Assembly: GCA_910576785.1 (NCBI GenBank) | Contig: CAJTJG010000007.1 | Location: 67,103-131,102 of the forward strand | Source: an uncultured Duncaniella sp. | Lineage (GTDB): Bacteria > Bacteroidota > Bacteroidia > Bacteroidales > Muribaculaceae | Direction: 5' to 3' | DNA length: 64,000 bases | Part shown: one piece after another, positions 35,072-44,534 of the stretch | Layout of the letters: every line of letters starts with the position of its first letter | Numbering within the stretch: position 1 is the stretch's first letter | Notes under the pieces: model-generated | The model's input: the letters and a program-made list of their open reading frames with translations, nothing else | What the model was told of the DNA's origin: nothing | Databases searched by the model: none | Position numbers and translations under genes: made by a program

Positions 35072-38000
35072 ATGAATCAACAAAAGCCTCATTGGACAGG
35101 CTGGCGGCATCACATCATCATGAGGTGCCTCGTAGCCTTACTATTGTTCGGGTGCGGAGTCATCACGGGCATGGCGCAGGAAGTGAAACTGACAGGTTCA
35201 GTAATCGGGGCCAATGACGGCGCCCCGCTTATCGGGGCAACCGTCAAGGTGGCCGAGACCGGAGCCGCTGCTATCACCGATGCCGATGGTGCCTTCACAC
35301 TCGATGTGAAGCAGGGACAGACCATCGTGGTCACTTACATCGGTTATACTACCGAAAAAGTGAAGGTGGGCGGTAAGACAAAGATCACCATTTATATGAA
35401 AGAGGATTACAGTGCCCTCGATGAAGTGGTGGTGGTGGGCTATGGCACCATGAAGCGCAGCGACCTCACGGGGTCGGTGGTTTCGGTGTCGGCAGAGGAT
35501 ATCAAGAAAAGTGTGTCCACCTCTCTGGACCAGGCTCTGCAGGGCCGTGCCGCAGGTGTGCAGGTGACACAGAACTCCGGCGCCCCGGGCGGCGGTATAT
35601 CGGTGAGCATACGAGGCACCAACTCGCTGAGTGGCAATGAGCCGCTTTATGTGGTGGACGGTGTGCCCATCTCGGGTCAGGCCGATGGCAACACCAATGC
35701 CCTTTCGGCCATCAATCCGGCCGATATCGTGTCCATGGAGGTGCTGAAGGATGCCTCGGCCACGGCTATCTATGGCTCGCGTGCCAGCAACGGTGTGGTG
35801 ATGATCACCACGCGCCGCGGTGAGGCCGGACGTACCAAGATAAGCTACGAGGGATATTTCGCATTGCAGACCATCCCTAAGAGGCTTGATGTGATGAAAC
35901 TCCGCGACTTTGCCATATACCGCAACAAGCGTGCAGAGATAATGGGCTTCGGCGCCACCAAGGAGTTTGCTGATCCGTCAATTCTCGGCGACGGTACCAA
36001 CTGGCAGGACGAGATATTCAGGACCGCGCCTATGCACAACCATCAGCTCACGGTATCGGGCGGTAATGACAACGGGCGCTATGCCGTGAGCCTCGGATAC
36101 CTGGGGCAGGACGGTATAGCTATCGGTTCGGATTTCGAGCGATTGTCGGGACGTTTCAACCTCGACGCCAATATCACCCGCTGGCTCACGTTCGGCGCGA
36201 GCGCATCGCTCAGCCGCACCAAGCAGACCAACACCATTGACAATGGTAATATCATACAGACCGCTCTTGACCAGCATCCCAATGTGCCTGTGAAAAATCC
36301 CGACGGCACATATGGCTATCAGACCGAGGACAATAATTTCGGTACATTCTATGCCAATCCCGTGGCGGACGCTTTGCTCAGGGAGAACTATAACCGTGGC
36401 ACTAATTTCTACGGCAACATATTTCTGGATTTCAGAATCATCGACGGTCTCGTGCTCAGGGCCGAGTATGGCGGAGGATTCAACTACACCAACACCTATT
36501 ACTACAGACCTACCTATGATTATGGTTTCTTTGTACAGGATTCGGAGAGCTCACGCAGCGCGAGCAATGGCAAGAACTATTATTTCAAGACTTTCCTGAC
36601 CTACGACAAGAAGATAAAGGAGCATCAGTTCAATGTCATGGTAGGCCATGAGGCAAACGAGAACAGCTATGAGTATCTGTCGGGCAGCAGGCAGGATTAC
36701 TTCCTCAACTCGGTGCATGAGCTTGTGGCCGGCAATGCCCTTACGGCAAAGAACAACAGCTCGAGAGGCTCAGGATCGATGGAGTCATATTTCGGCCGAC
36801 TGAACTACAACTTCGCTGACCGCTATCTGCTCACATTCTCGCTCCGTGCCGACGGATCGTCGAACTTCGGTCCGGCCTACAGATGGGGATGGTTCCCCTC
36901 GTTGGCTCTCGGCTGGAGAGTGAACCAGGAGAGTTTTCTCAGGGATGTAGAGCAGATCGGCAACCTCAAGCTGCGTCTCGGCTGGGGTATAGTGGGTAAC
37001 CAGAATGCCGGAGCTTACGCCTATGGCACATCCATGGTGTCGAGCGCCACCATCTGGGGTACCGGTTTCTATGCCGGCAACTATCCCAATGACAAGCTGA
37101 AGTGGGAGGAGACGAAGTCGTACAACGTGGGTCTTGACCTGAACATGTTCAACAACCGTGTGGAATTCATAATAGACTTCTATAAGAAGACCACGGATAA
37201 TCTGCTCATGCAGGCTTCGCTCCCGGCTTATGCCACATCCATCATATCATCGCCTTGGGTGAATGCCGGCGCTCTGGAGAACAAGGGTTTCGAGTGGACG
37301 CTCAATACGGTGAACATCGACACACGCGACTTCACATGGCGCACCGGATTCACATTCTCGCTCAACCGCAACAAGGTGACCAAGCTCTACACCGAGACAT
37401 CGAGCATCACAGGCAAGATTGGTAGCGACACATACACGAACACGGTAGTGGGTCAGCCCATAGCGCAGTTCTACGGTTACAATGTGATAGGTATGTTCAA
37501 GGAGCTTGATGACTTCTATGTGAAGGACCGCAACGGCGACTTCATGCTCGACGATAACTTCAACAAGATCCTTGTGGCTGTGCCCGAAGGCAAGATCATC
37601 AAGGAGAATGAGATATGGTATGGCGACTATATTTTCGAAGATGTGAACGGCGACGGGGTGATCAATGAGAGCGACCGCAAGTTCATAGGCAATCCCGAGC
37701 CTAAGTTCTCGTTCGGATTCAACTCCACGTTCACCTACAAGGATTTTGACCTGAATATATTCCTCAACGGAGTGTATGGCAACAAGGTGTACAACTTCAT
37801 ACGCGAGACCTATACCAACCCTATGCGCAACTCGAATCTTCTGCTCGAGACTGTGAATCTGGCCAACGTTGAGCTGATCGATCCTGACGGCGGACGCACT
37901 CTCCAGAACATGCATGTGGCCAACGCAGATGCCACAGTGTGCCGCGTGGCTCTCCATGACGCCAACAAGAACAACCGCATGAGCAGCTATTTTGTGGAGG

Positions 38001-38248
38001 ATGGATCGTATATCCGCGTCAAGAACATCTCACTCGGCTACACCTTCCCCAAGAAGCTCATCAAGCGTGCCGGCCTTGACAATCTGAGATTGTATTTCAA
38101 TGTGCAGAATCCCTTCACCTTCACCAAGTACAAAGGTTTTGATCCTGAGATCGGTGCCTACAACTACAATGTGCTTACCCGCGGCATTGATCATGCCCGC
38201 TATCCGTCGCAGACCATCTATACATTCGGTCTGAACGTATCACTTTAA
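35072..38248 (+). CDS. SusC/RagA-family TonB-linked outer-membrane transporter
   Basis: From the ATG at 35072 the protein is 1058 residues and complete. Signal region to about 35 (ending GMAQ); carboxypeptidase-like domain (LTGSVIGANDGAPLIGATVK); TonB-box region (VVVGYGTMKRSDLTGSVVSV); plug (SIRGTNSLSGNEPLYVVDGV, INPADIVSMEVLKDASATAI); barrel ending FGLNVSL. It imports the oligosaccharides released by the surface enzymes of this locus. The frame upstream of 35072 overlaps the first GH43 gene and lacks a signal sequence. The SusD partner follows after 12 bp. Confidence 0.96.
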   Translation: MNQQKPHWTGWRHHIIMRCLVALLLFGCGVITGMAQEVKLTGSVIGANDGAPLIGATVKVAETGAAAITDADGAFTLDVKQGQTIVVTYIGYTTEKVKVGGKTKITIYMKEDYSALDEVVVVGYGTMKRSDLTGSVVSVSAEDIKKSVSTSLDQALQGRAAGVQVTQNSGAPGGGISVSIRGTNSLSGNEPLYVVDGVPISGQADGNTNALSAINPADIVSMEVLKDASATAIYGSRASNGVVMITTRRGEAGRTKISYEGYFALQTIPKRLDVMKLRDFAIYRNKRAEIMGFGATKEFADPSILGDGTNWQDEIFRTAPMHNHQLTVSGGNDNGRYAVSLGYLGQDGIAIGSDFERLSGRFNLDANITRWLTFGASASLSRTKQTNTIDNGNIIQTALDQHPNVPVKNPDGTYGYQTEDNNFGTFYANPVADALLRENYNRGTNFYGNIFLDFRIIDGLVLRAEYGGGFNYTNTYYYRPTYDYGFFVQDSESSRSASNGKNYYFKTFLTYDKKIKEHQFNVMVGHEANENSYEYLSGSRQDYFLNSVHELVAGNALTAKNNSSRGSGSMESYFGRLNYNFADRYLLTFSLRADGSSNFGPAYRWGWFPSLALGWRVNQESFLRDVEQIGNLKLRLGWGIVGNQNAGAYAYGTSMVSSATIWGTGFYAGNYPNDKLKWEETKSYNVGLDLNMFNNRVEFIIDFYKKTTDNLLMQASLPAYATSIISSPWVNAGALENKGFEWTLNTVNIDTRDFTWRTGFTFSLNRNKVTKLYTETSSITGKIGSDTYTNTVVGQPIAQFYGYNVIGMFKELDDFYVKDRNGDFMLDDNFNKILVAVPEGKIIKENEIWYGDYIFEDVNGDGVINESDRKFIGNPEPKFSFGFNSTFTYKDFDLNIFLNGVYGNKVYNFIRETYTNPMRNSNLLLETVNLANVELIDPDGGRTLQNMHVANADATVCRVALHDANKNNRMSSYFVEDGSYIRVKNISLGYTFPKKLIKRAGLDNLRLYFNVQNPFTFTKYKGFDPEIGAYNYNVLTRGIDHARYPSQTIYTFGLNVSL

Positions 38249-38260
38249 CAGAATCATATC

Positions 38261-39835
38261 ATGAAGAAGCTATATATCTTACTTGCCGTCCTTGCATCGG
38301 CGCTTGTGTCATGCAGTGACAGTTTTCTTGAGAAATTGCCGCAGGGCAACTATGTGGACGGTACATTCTATGTGTCGGACAATGCCCTTGAGGCCGCTAC
38401 GGCCATACTCTACAACAGACCGTGGTTCGAGTACAACAGCGGTGCGGTGCTTGGCCTGAGCCAGCTCAGCAACGATTGTTTTGGCCCGTGGAACGATCCG
38501 CAGTTCAACACGTTCCAGGTGACGGCTCTTGACGGTTCGCTGTCGAGCCTGTGGAAATCGATCTATGCCGTGGTCACGACCTCCAACTCCGTGATCGAGG
38601 CTTGCGAGACCAAGGCATCGGCTGAGTGTACGCCCGAGGGTATAGCGAGAGCCATCGGCGAGGCTCGTCTGATGAGGGCAGCAGCCTATTTCTATGCACT
38701 GCGCCTGTGGGGTCCGGTGATCCTGTTTGAGAACAATCAGGATATAGTGGACAACCCTCTGCGCCCGCGCAACAAGGAAGAGGATGTGTTCAGGTTCATC
38801 ATCAGGGATCTCGAGTATGCCTCGGAGTATCTGCCCGAGTCATGGACCAAGGGCCGTGCGACCAAGTGGGCCGCCAAGGCTATCCTCGCCAAGGTGTACC
38901 TGTGCCGTTCGGGCTGGAACGGAGGTCTCCGCAACGAGGATGACCTTGAGATGTGCAAGGCTCTCTGCGAGGAGGTGTGCACACAGAGCGGACTCAAACT
39001 GCTGGATAACTATGAGGATCTTTTCAAGTACAAATTCAACAACAACGAGGAGTCTCTGCTGTCCATGCAGTGGGTGCCGCTTGGCGAATGGGGCACGCAG
39101 AACCAGATGTTTTCCACATGGTCGTTCTCCGAGATATCGGGCGGCGTGGGCTGCTGGGGTTCGCCCTTTGCGGCTGTGGAGATGATACAACAGTACGAGC
39201 TGTCGGACTCGCTGCGCAGAAATGCCACATTCTTCACTCAGTTCTCTCACTATCCCTATCTGTGCATAGCTGACGGCGGATATACCTACACCAAGACCGA
39301 GACACATATAAAGAAAGGTGCTCCCGGTGGACCGGATGATGACAACGACGGTTACTGCGCCCCGATGAACTCGCCGCTCAATACCTATATAATACGTCTG
39401 GCCGATACGTATCTCACCTATGCCGAGGCATGTCTGGGCAATGACGAGGAGCTGACCGGAGGCCCGGGACTCGAGTATCTGAACAAGGTGAGGGAGCGTG
39501 CCCGTATCAAGCCTGTGAAGTCGGTGACGCTCGATGACATAATCCGTGAGCGCCGCATAGAGTTCTGCATGGAGTACTCCAACTGGTATGACTTCGTGAC
39601 GTGGTACAAGTGGAAACCTGCCAAGATCCTCACCATGCTCAGCAACCAGATGCGTGGCGGACGCTACGACAAGACAACCAAGGATGAGGATGGCGAGCTG
39701 CACTACGAGACCTATATGCCGCCTACCACGGAGGTGATCGTGACCGATGACAAGATGTTCATGCCTTATCCGGAGAACGATGTCATCCAGAATCCTCTGC
39801 TCAAAGCCGAGCCTGTAAGCTATGACTTCAATTGA
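38261..39835 (+). CDS. SusD/RagB-family glycan-binding lipoprotein
   Basis: A 524-residue lipoprotein: signal peptide with lipobox VSC (Cys at 18), then the SusD helical fold (AIGEARLMRAAAYFYALRLW, WAAKAILAKVYLCRSGWNGG, YIIRLADTYLTYAEACLGN, IIRERRIEFCMEYSNWYDF). It pairs with the SusC gene just upstream and with the glycan-binding lipoprotein just downstream (39883). The 47-bp gap after it contains a 16-bp tandem repeat at 39842-39877. Confidence 0.95.
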   Translation: MKKLYILLAVLASALVSCSDSFLEKLPQGNYVDGTFYVSDNALEAATAILYNRPWFEYNSGAVLGLSQLSNDCFGPWNDPQFNTFQVTALDGSLSSLWKSIYAVVTTSNSVIEACETKASAECTPEGIARAIGEARLMRAAAYFYALRLWGPVILFENNQDIVDNPLRPRNKEEDVFRFIIRDLEYASEYLPESWTKGRATKWAAKAILAKVYLCRSGWNGGLRNEDDLEMCKALCEEVCTQSGLKLLDNYEDLFKYKFNNNEESLLSMQWVPLGEWGTQNQMFSTWSFSEISGGVGCWGSPFAAVEMIQQYELSDSLRRNATFFTQFSHYPYLCIADGGYTYTKTETHIKKGAPGGPDDDNDGYCAPMNSPLNTYIIRLADTYLTYAEACLGNDEELTGGPGLEYLNKVRERARIKPVKSVTLDDIIRERRIEFCMEYSNWYDFVTWYKWKPAKILTMLSNQMRGGRYDKTTKDEDGELHYETYMPPTTEVIVTDDKMFMPYPENDVIQNPLLKAEPVSYDFN

Positions 39836-39841
39836 TAAAAG

Positions 39842-39877
39842 AAAAGTAAGATAGATCTGATAAAAGTAAAATAGATC
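39842..39877 (+). repeat. 16-bp tandem repeat in the gap after susD
   Basis: AAAAGTAAGATAGATC and AAAAGTAAAATAGATC (one mismatch), 20 bp apart, ending just before the ATG at 39883. Possibly a duplicated ribosome-loading or mRNA-processing region; no function is shown. Confidence 0.5.
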
Positions 39878-39882
39878 GCGAT

Positions 39883-41388
39883 ATGAAAAAATATATCCAT
39901 TTCATCAGTCTGCTGGCCTTGTGCCTGCTGCAGATGGTGTTTTTTGCCGCATGTGACTCGGATGACTCCGGCAATGGTCAGCCGGTGATAACCGGAGTGC
40001 GGTCAGTGGAGGCATCGAAGGCCGACAGCCTCTTCACCGATGGAGAGAGATGGCAGATAATAGTGCTGGTAGGCGAGAATCTCAATGGCGCGAAGGAGAT
40101 CTATATCAATGATCAAAAAGTGCCGTTCAACACCACCTACGCCACCTCCACACATATAATCCTCACCATCCCCGAAAAGCTCAAGCTTGTGGGCGAGGAT
40201 CCGTCGCTGCCGGCCGAGATAAGGGTGGTGACCACCCACGGAACGGCGACATATGCGTTTCATGTCAATTCGCCTGCCCCCTACATGATATCCTATGGTG
40301 CCGACTGGGACGGCGAGAATCCTCTCGTGCCAGGACAGGAGATACGTATCAAGGGTGAGAATTTCTATGAGGTGAAGAGCATATATCTGTCGGAAACAAA
40401 CCCGATACAGTATGATGATGACGGCAAGCTGCTGGATCCGGTGGAACCGGAGGTGAAGTATGAGATCACCGATTATGACATCAGCTCTGATTTCGATCTC
40501 ATCACGGCCCGTATGCCGGCGCAGTTTATCGATGCCGGTTATATAGTGGTGGAGTGCTATTCCGGCGTGGCCTCGCTCGGATTCCGCTCCGTCAAGCCCG
40601 AGGCTCCGGTGATCGAGGATATTTCGTCGGATATGCCAGTGCTCGGCGAGCCCTGCACCATATATGGATCATATTTCAAGGATGTGGTGGAGATAATCAT
40701 AGGCAAGAATGAGATAAACATCCCTGCCAAGGACATCACTGCAAATGAGGACTTCACGCAGCTCGTGTTCGCTCTGCCCAAGCTGCCAGAGACCGGCCGC
40801 AGGCTGATCCTCGTCACCGAGACCGGCCGCGACACCGTGGAGTTCTACAACAAGGAGCGCATGATGCTTGACTTTGACAACATCGGCGCCATGTGGTGGG
40901 GCGGCACTGATTCAGGCCATCTGGTTAAGACTGAGAATGCCGGTTTTGCCCCTGCCCATCACTCGGGCGTTTACTGCGGCATCGAGGGTACCACACAGAT
41001 TGGCAACGGATGGTGGGGCCCGATATACAGCGGTGCGAATATCCCCGATCTTCCTGACAGTACACCGGTGAGCGAGATCGAATTCCGCTACGAGTGCTAC
41101 ATGCATTATCCTCTTGTGGAGGGTATGGACTGCTGGTTCATAATGTTTGACGGCACGCCGCTTTCAAAACAGTACGTGTTTGACGGATATAAGGACCGTA
41201 TAAGCGGTACATGCGAACCGGGCCGCTGGATGACCTGCTCGATACCGCTGTCGGAGTTTACGGACGCCGCCACCTATGGCGAGGTTAAGGAATGCCTCAC
41301 GTCGGTATACCTGCATCTGTGCAACGCCGTCAACGAACAGGAGATAGCCGTTTACTTCGACAATTTCCGCATGTATGTGAAACAATAA
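39883..41388 (+). CDS. Surface glycan-binding lipoprotein (SGBP-B type, IPT/TIG domains)
   Basis: A 501-residue lipoprotein: signal peptide with lipobox FAAC (Cys at about 25), then three IPT/TIG immunoglobulin-like domains (about 40-330; for example IIVLVGENLNGAKEIYINDQ and PGQEIRIKGENFYEVKSIYL). A C-terminal beta-sandwich (about 335-501) is rich in Trp and Tyr (MWWGGTDSGHLV, NGWWGPIYSG), like the xyloglucan-binding domain of SGBP-B from Bacteroides ovatus. Such proteins hold polysaccharide at the surface for the endo-enzyme and the SusCD importer. Position between susD and the GH5 gene fits that role. Ligand preference is inferred. Confidence 0.85.
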   Translation: MKKYIHFISLLALCLLQMVFFAACDSDDSGNGQPVITGVRSVEASKADSLFTDGERWQIIVLVGENLNGAKEIYINDQKVPFNTTYATSTHIILTIPEKLKLVGEDPSLPAEIRVVTTHGTATYAFHVNSPAPYMISYGADWDGENPLVPGQEIRIKGENFYEVKSIYLSETNPIQYDDDGKLLDPVEPEVKYEITDYDISSDFDLITARMPAQFIDAGYIVVECYSGVASLGFRSVKPEAPVIEDISSDMPVLGEPCTIYGSYFKDVVEIIIGKNEINIPAKDITANEDFTQLVFALPKLPETGRRLILVTETGRDTVEFYNKERMMLDFDNIGAMWWGGTDSGHLVKTENAGFAPAHHSGVYCGIEGTTQIGNGWWGPIYSGANIPDLPDSTPVSEIEFRYECYMHYPLVEGMDCWFIMFDGTPLSKQYVFDGYKDRISGTCEPGRWMTCSIPLSEFTDAATYGEVKECLTSVYLHLCNAVNEQEIAVYFDNFRMYVKQ

Positions 41389-41419
41389 GAGGGTGTTTAA
41401 AAAACAACGAATTTTTACC

Positions 41420-42970
41420 ATGAGTAAGATAAACAAGATGCTGCAGGCGGTATTACTGATGTGCCTGTGGGCCGTGTCGGCGGCATGTTCCGACAAGGAT
41501 GAGTATGTGGAGGAGGTGAACTTCGTGGTGGAGCATGACGCGCTCACGTTCATGAAGGAGGCATCGTCGTACTCGCTGCTGATCAAGTCGCCTGTGGCAC
41601 CGCAGGTGACATGCGGGGCTGCGTGGGTGGACTTCAGTCTGGAGAAGCTTACGGCCACTATCTATCAACTGAATGTAGCGGTGGGCGAGAATAAGACCTC
41701 GGAGCGCACAGCTGATATAACCATCATCTCCGGCGATCAGAGCCGGACCCTCACCGTGGACCAGAAGGAGCTTGCGAACGCCTCTCCCTATGAAGTGAGG
41801 GACCGTCTGGGCCTCGGCATGAATCTCGGCAACCATATGGATGCCTATAAGAACTATGTGGCCGATGAGCTGTGTGATACAAATGTGCCCATCACACAGG
41901 AATTGTTTGACAAGATCAAGGCTGCGGGATTCTCCACACTGCGAATCCCTGTTACCTGGATAGGACACATCGGGCCGGCTCCCGATTATGAGATAGACGG
42001 CCGTCTGGAGCGTGTGGCCGAGATAGTGGGCTATGCCGAGAAGGCCGGACTGAACATCATCATCAATATCCACCATGACGGATCGGGCGGCTACAGCTCC
42101 AAGAGTCCCAACTTCTGGCTCGATTTCATGGGCCCGGCCAACAGTGTGGTGAAGAATGCCGAGGTGGAGGATCAGTTCCGCAAGGTGTGGACACAGATAG
42201 CCAATCGGTTTGTGGATACGGGCGACTTCCTGATATTCGAAGCCATGAACGAGATTCATGACGGCGACTGGGGCTGGGGCGCCAACCTCACTGACGGAGG
42301 CCATCAGTATGAGCTCGTGAACGAATGGAATCAGGTGTTTGTCGATGCCGTACGCGCCACTGGTGGCAAGAACAGGACGCGCTATCTTGCCATACCGGGT
42401 TACTGCGGGGGATGGGAGCTTGTAGATCATCTTAAGATGCCGAAGGATCCGACTGTGGGACGCCTTATGCTCACCGTGCATTGCTATGCACCCGGCAAAT
42501 TCAATCAGGAGTTCGAGAATGAGGATGGCGAGCTGACTTACTATCCGGAATGGGGTCATACCGCCGCTGAGGATAAGAAACAGCCCGGCGGAGAGGAAGA
42601 GGAGGATATATACAACATATTCCATACTCTCCAGACCAACTGGGTGGACAAGGGGTACCCCGTGTACATCGGCGAGTGGACATGCTGCAACCGTCCGGCA
42701 GGACGTGAGAGCGCGTTCCGCGATTACTATCTGGAATTTTTCTGCAAGGCGGCTCATGACTGTGGCATGACTCCCATATTCTGGGACAATAACGGTCCGG
42801 GCGTGGGCCCGACTCAGGGTGCGCTCTTCAACCGTGCCACCGGCGAGCTGATACAGCAGAATGCCGTGTCAGTGCCCATAATGGTACGTGCGGTGACTGA
42901 CAAGAGTGCAGACTACACGTTGCGCAGCGTGTGGGATCGTGCTCCGGCACCTGAGGCTCCTGAGAAATAA
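41420..42970 (+). CDS. GH5-family endo-glucanase/xyloglucanase with BACON-type domain
   Basis: From the ATG at 41420 the enzyme is 516 residues: lipoprotein signal (lipobox SAAC), a BACON-like beta-sandwich (about 25-115) and a (beta/alpha)8 GH5 catalytic domain (about 125-490). Catalytic residues are visible: Glu acid/base in FEAMNEIHD and Glu nucleophile in VYIGEWTC; TLRIPVTW and INIHHDG are conserved GH5 motifs. The BACON plus GH5 layout matches the surface xyloglucanase of the B. ovatus xyloglucan locus (GH5_4). The enzyme probably makes the first cuts at the cell surface. Mixed-linkage glucan or another beta-1,4-glucan remains possible. Confidence 0.9.
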   Translation: MSKINKMLQAVLLMCLWAVSAACSDKDEYVEEVNFVVEHDALTFMKEASSYSLLIKSPVAPQVTCGAAWVDFSLEKLTATIYQLNVAVGENKTSERTADITIISGDQSRTLTVDQKELANASPYEVRDRLGLGMNLGNHMDAYKNYVADELCDTNVPITQELFDKIKAAGFSTLRIPVTWIGHIGPAPDYEIDGRLERVAEIVGYAEKAGLNIIINIHHDGSGGYSSKSPNFWLDFMGPANSVVKNAEVEDQFRKVWTQIANRFVDTGDFLIFEAMNEIHDGDWGWGANLTDGGHQYELVNEWNQVFVDAVRATGGKNRTRYLAIPGYCGGWELVDHLKMPKDPTVGRLMLTVHCYAPGKFNQEFENEDGELTYYPEWGHTAAEDKKQPGGEEEEDIYNIFHTLQTNWVDKGYPVYIGEWTCCNRPAGRESAFRDYYLEFFCKAAHDCGMTPIFWDNNGPGVGPTQGALFNRATGELIQQNAVSVPIMVRAVTDKSADYTLRSVWDRAPAPEAPEK

Positions 42971-43025
42971 GGTTGTTAACAGGGTATATATACTATTTCT
43001 AAAAAAAGATTGTTTTTTCGTAATT

Positions 43026-43074
43026 TTCCCGGTCCGGGCAGGTATGCCATACGGTGATCGTCCCGGGCCGGGAA
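43026..43074 (+). other. GC-rich intra-operon hairpin
   Basis: Stem of 13 bp with one G-T wobble (43026-43038 with 43062-43074; TTCCCGGTCCGGG pairs with CCCGGGCCGGGAA), 23-base loop. It occupies the 130-bp gap between the GH5 and GH43 genes, the largest in the locus, and could be an mRNA stabiliser, processing site or attenuator. Confidence 0.6.
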
Positions 43075-43100
43075 TTTTCAAAAATAGGGTTTGAACAACC

Positions 43101-44528
43101 ATGACTGTAATATCGAGAATAGCTGCGGCATGCATGATGATGGCCGCTGCTTTTGCCACAAACGCCCAGCGTGTTGTGGTACAGACTAATTTTACGCCTG
43201 ATCCCGCTCCGATGGTTTATGATGACACCTTCTATATATACACCGGACATGATGAGGATGGCGAGCACCGTGAATTCGTGATGAACGGATGGAGAGTCTA
43301 TTCATCGAAGGATATGGTCAACTGGACCGATCATGGCTCGCCATTGTCGCTTGACACGTTCAAGTGGTCGGAGTGGGGTGCGTGGGCATCGCAGTGTGTG
43401 GAGCGTGACGGTAAGTTCTACTGGTACGTGTGCTGTGTGGACAGCGCTACGCACGACATGGCCATAGGTGTGGCGGTGGCCGACAGTCCTACCGGACCGT
43501 TTGTGGATGCACTCGGACATCCGCTTGTGAGCGGTCCGGGGGGATATATCGATCCTACCGTGTTTGTTGAGAGTAATGGTGACGCGTGGTTGTACTGGGG
43601 CAATCCCGGACTGTGGTGCGTCAAGCTCAACCGCGACATGACGTCGTATGACAAGGGGTTCGAGATAGCCGGAGGTCATGCCGAAAAGGTGGCCGACGGG
43701 GTTTGGAAATTCATCCAGACGGAGGAGTCGTTCGGAGGTCCGGAGAAACCTGCCGAGGGGACATCGCCATCGGATTATACTGATCTCTATGAGGAGGGCC
43801 CATGGTTCTTTGAACGTGACGGGCGCTATTATCTGGCATATGCGGCGGGCGGTGTGCCCGAGCATATATCCTACTCGGTGAGCGACAAGCCCTATGGCCC
43901 GTGGAAGTACATGGGCAAGATCATGCCGTTTCAGGAGATGAACTCCTTTACCAACCATTGCGGTATAGCAGACTTCAGGGGGAAGCATTATTTTGTGTAT
44001 CACTGCGGGTTGCTGCCCGGAGGCAGCGGCTTCAACCGGTCGACGGCCATGGAGACATTCGAGTATGGCGATGACGGTACGATCCCCATCATACTTCCGT
44101 CAGCCGCAGGGGTGGAGCCGGTAGGGACTCTTGACCCGTACAGCCGGGTGGAGGCGGAGACTATGGCATGGTCGGAGGGGCTTAAGACCGATGCCTGTGA
44201 CGAGGCCGGAGTGTATGTGTCGGAAATTCATGATGGAGACTATCTGCAAGTGAGATCGGTGGATTTCGGAACAGGTGGAGCCTTGGCATTCACAGTGTCG
44301 GTGGCCAGCGGCCTGAGAGGCGGTGAGATGACCGTTTATGCTGACGACGATCGGTCTCGCCCCATAGCCACGGTCAATGTGCCTGGCACCGGCGGCTGGG
44401 AGAAGTGGCAGACAATAACTGTGCCGGTATCGGCTGCCGTGACGGGTGTGCATGACCTGACAATCGCGTTCAGCGGACGCAAAAGCTGCAAGCTGTTTAA
44501 TTTCGATCACTGGCAATTCAAGAAATAA
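43101..44528 (+). CDS. GH43-family glycosidase with CBM6-like module
   Basis: A 475-residue secreted enzyme. The signal peptide ends near ATNAQ. In the propeller, the candidate triad is Asp in FTPDPAPMVYDD, Asp in GYIDPTVFVE and Glu in LYEEGPWFFERDG. A CBM6-like beta-sandwich begins near 350 (YSRVEAETMAWSEGL) and ends KLFNFDHWQF. Together with the first GH43 of the locus it could remove arabinofuranose or xylose side chains from the backbone fragments made by GH5. Next gene after 6 bp, so tight co-transcription. Confidence 0.9.
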   Translation: MTVISRIAAACMMMAAAFATNAQRVVVQTNFTPDPAPMVYDDTFYIYTGHDEDGEHREFVMNGWRVYSSKDMVNWTDHGSPLSLDTFKWSEWGAWASQCVERDGKFYWYVCCVDSATHDMAIGVAVADSPTGPFVDALGHPLVSGPGGYIDPTVFVESNGDAWLYWGNPGLWCVKLNRDMTSYDKGFEIAGGHAEKVADGVWKFIQTEESFGGPEKPAEGTSPSDYTDLYEEGPWFFERDGRYYLAYAAGGVPEHISYSVSDKPYGPWKYMGKIMPFQEMNSFTNHCGIADFRGKHYFVYHCGLLPGGSGFNRSTAMETFEYGDDGTIPIILPSAAGVEPVGTLDPYSRVEAETMAWSEGLKTDACDEAGVYVSEIHDGDYLQVRSVDFGTGGALAFTVSVASGLRGGEMTVYADDDRSRPIATVNVPGTGGWEKWQTITVPVSAAVTGVHDLTIAFSGRKSCKLFNFDHWQFKK

Positions 44529-44534
44529 TACCAT

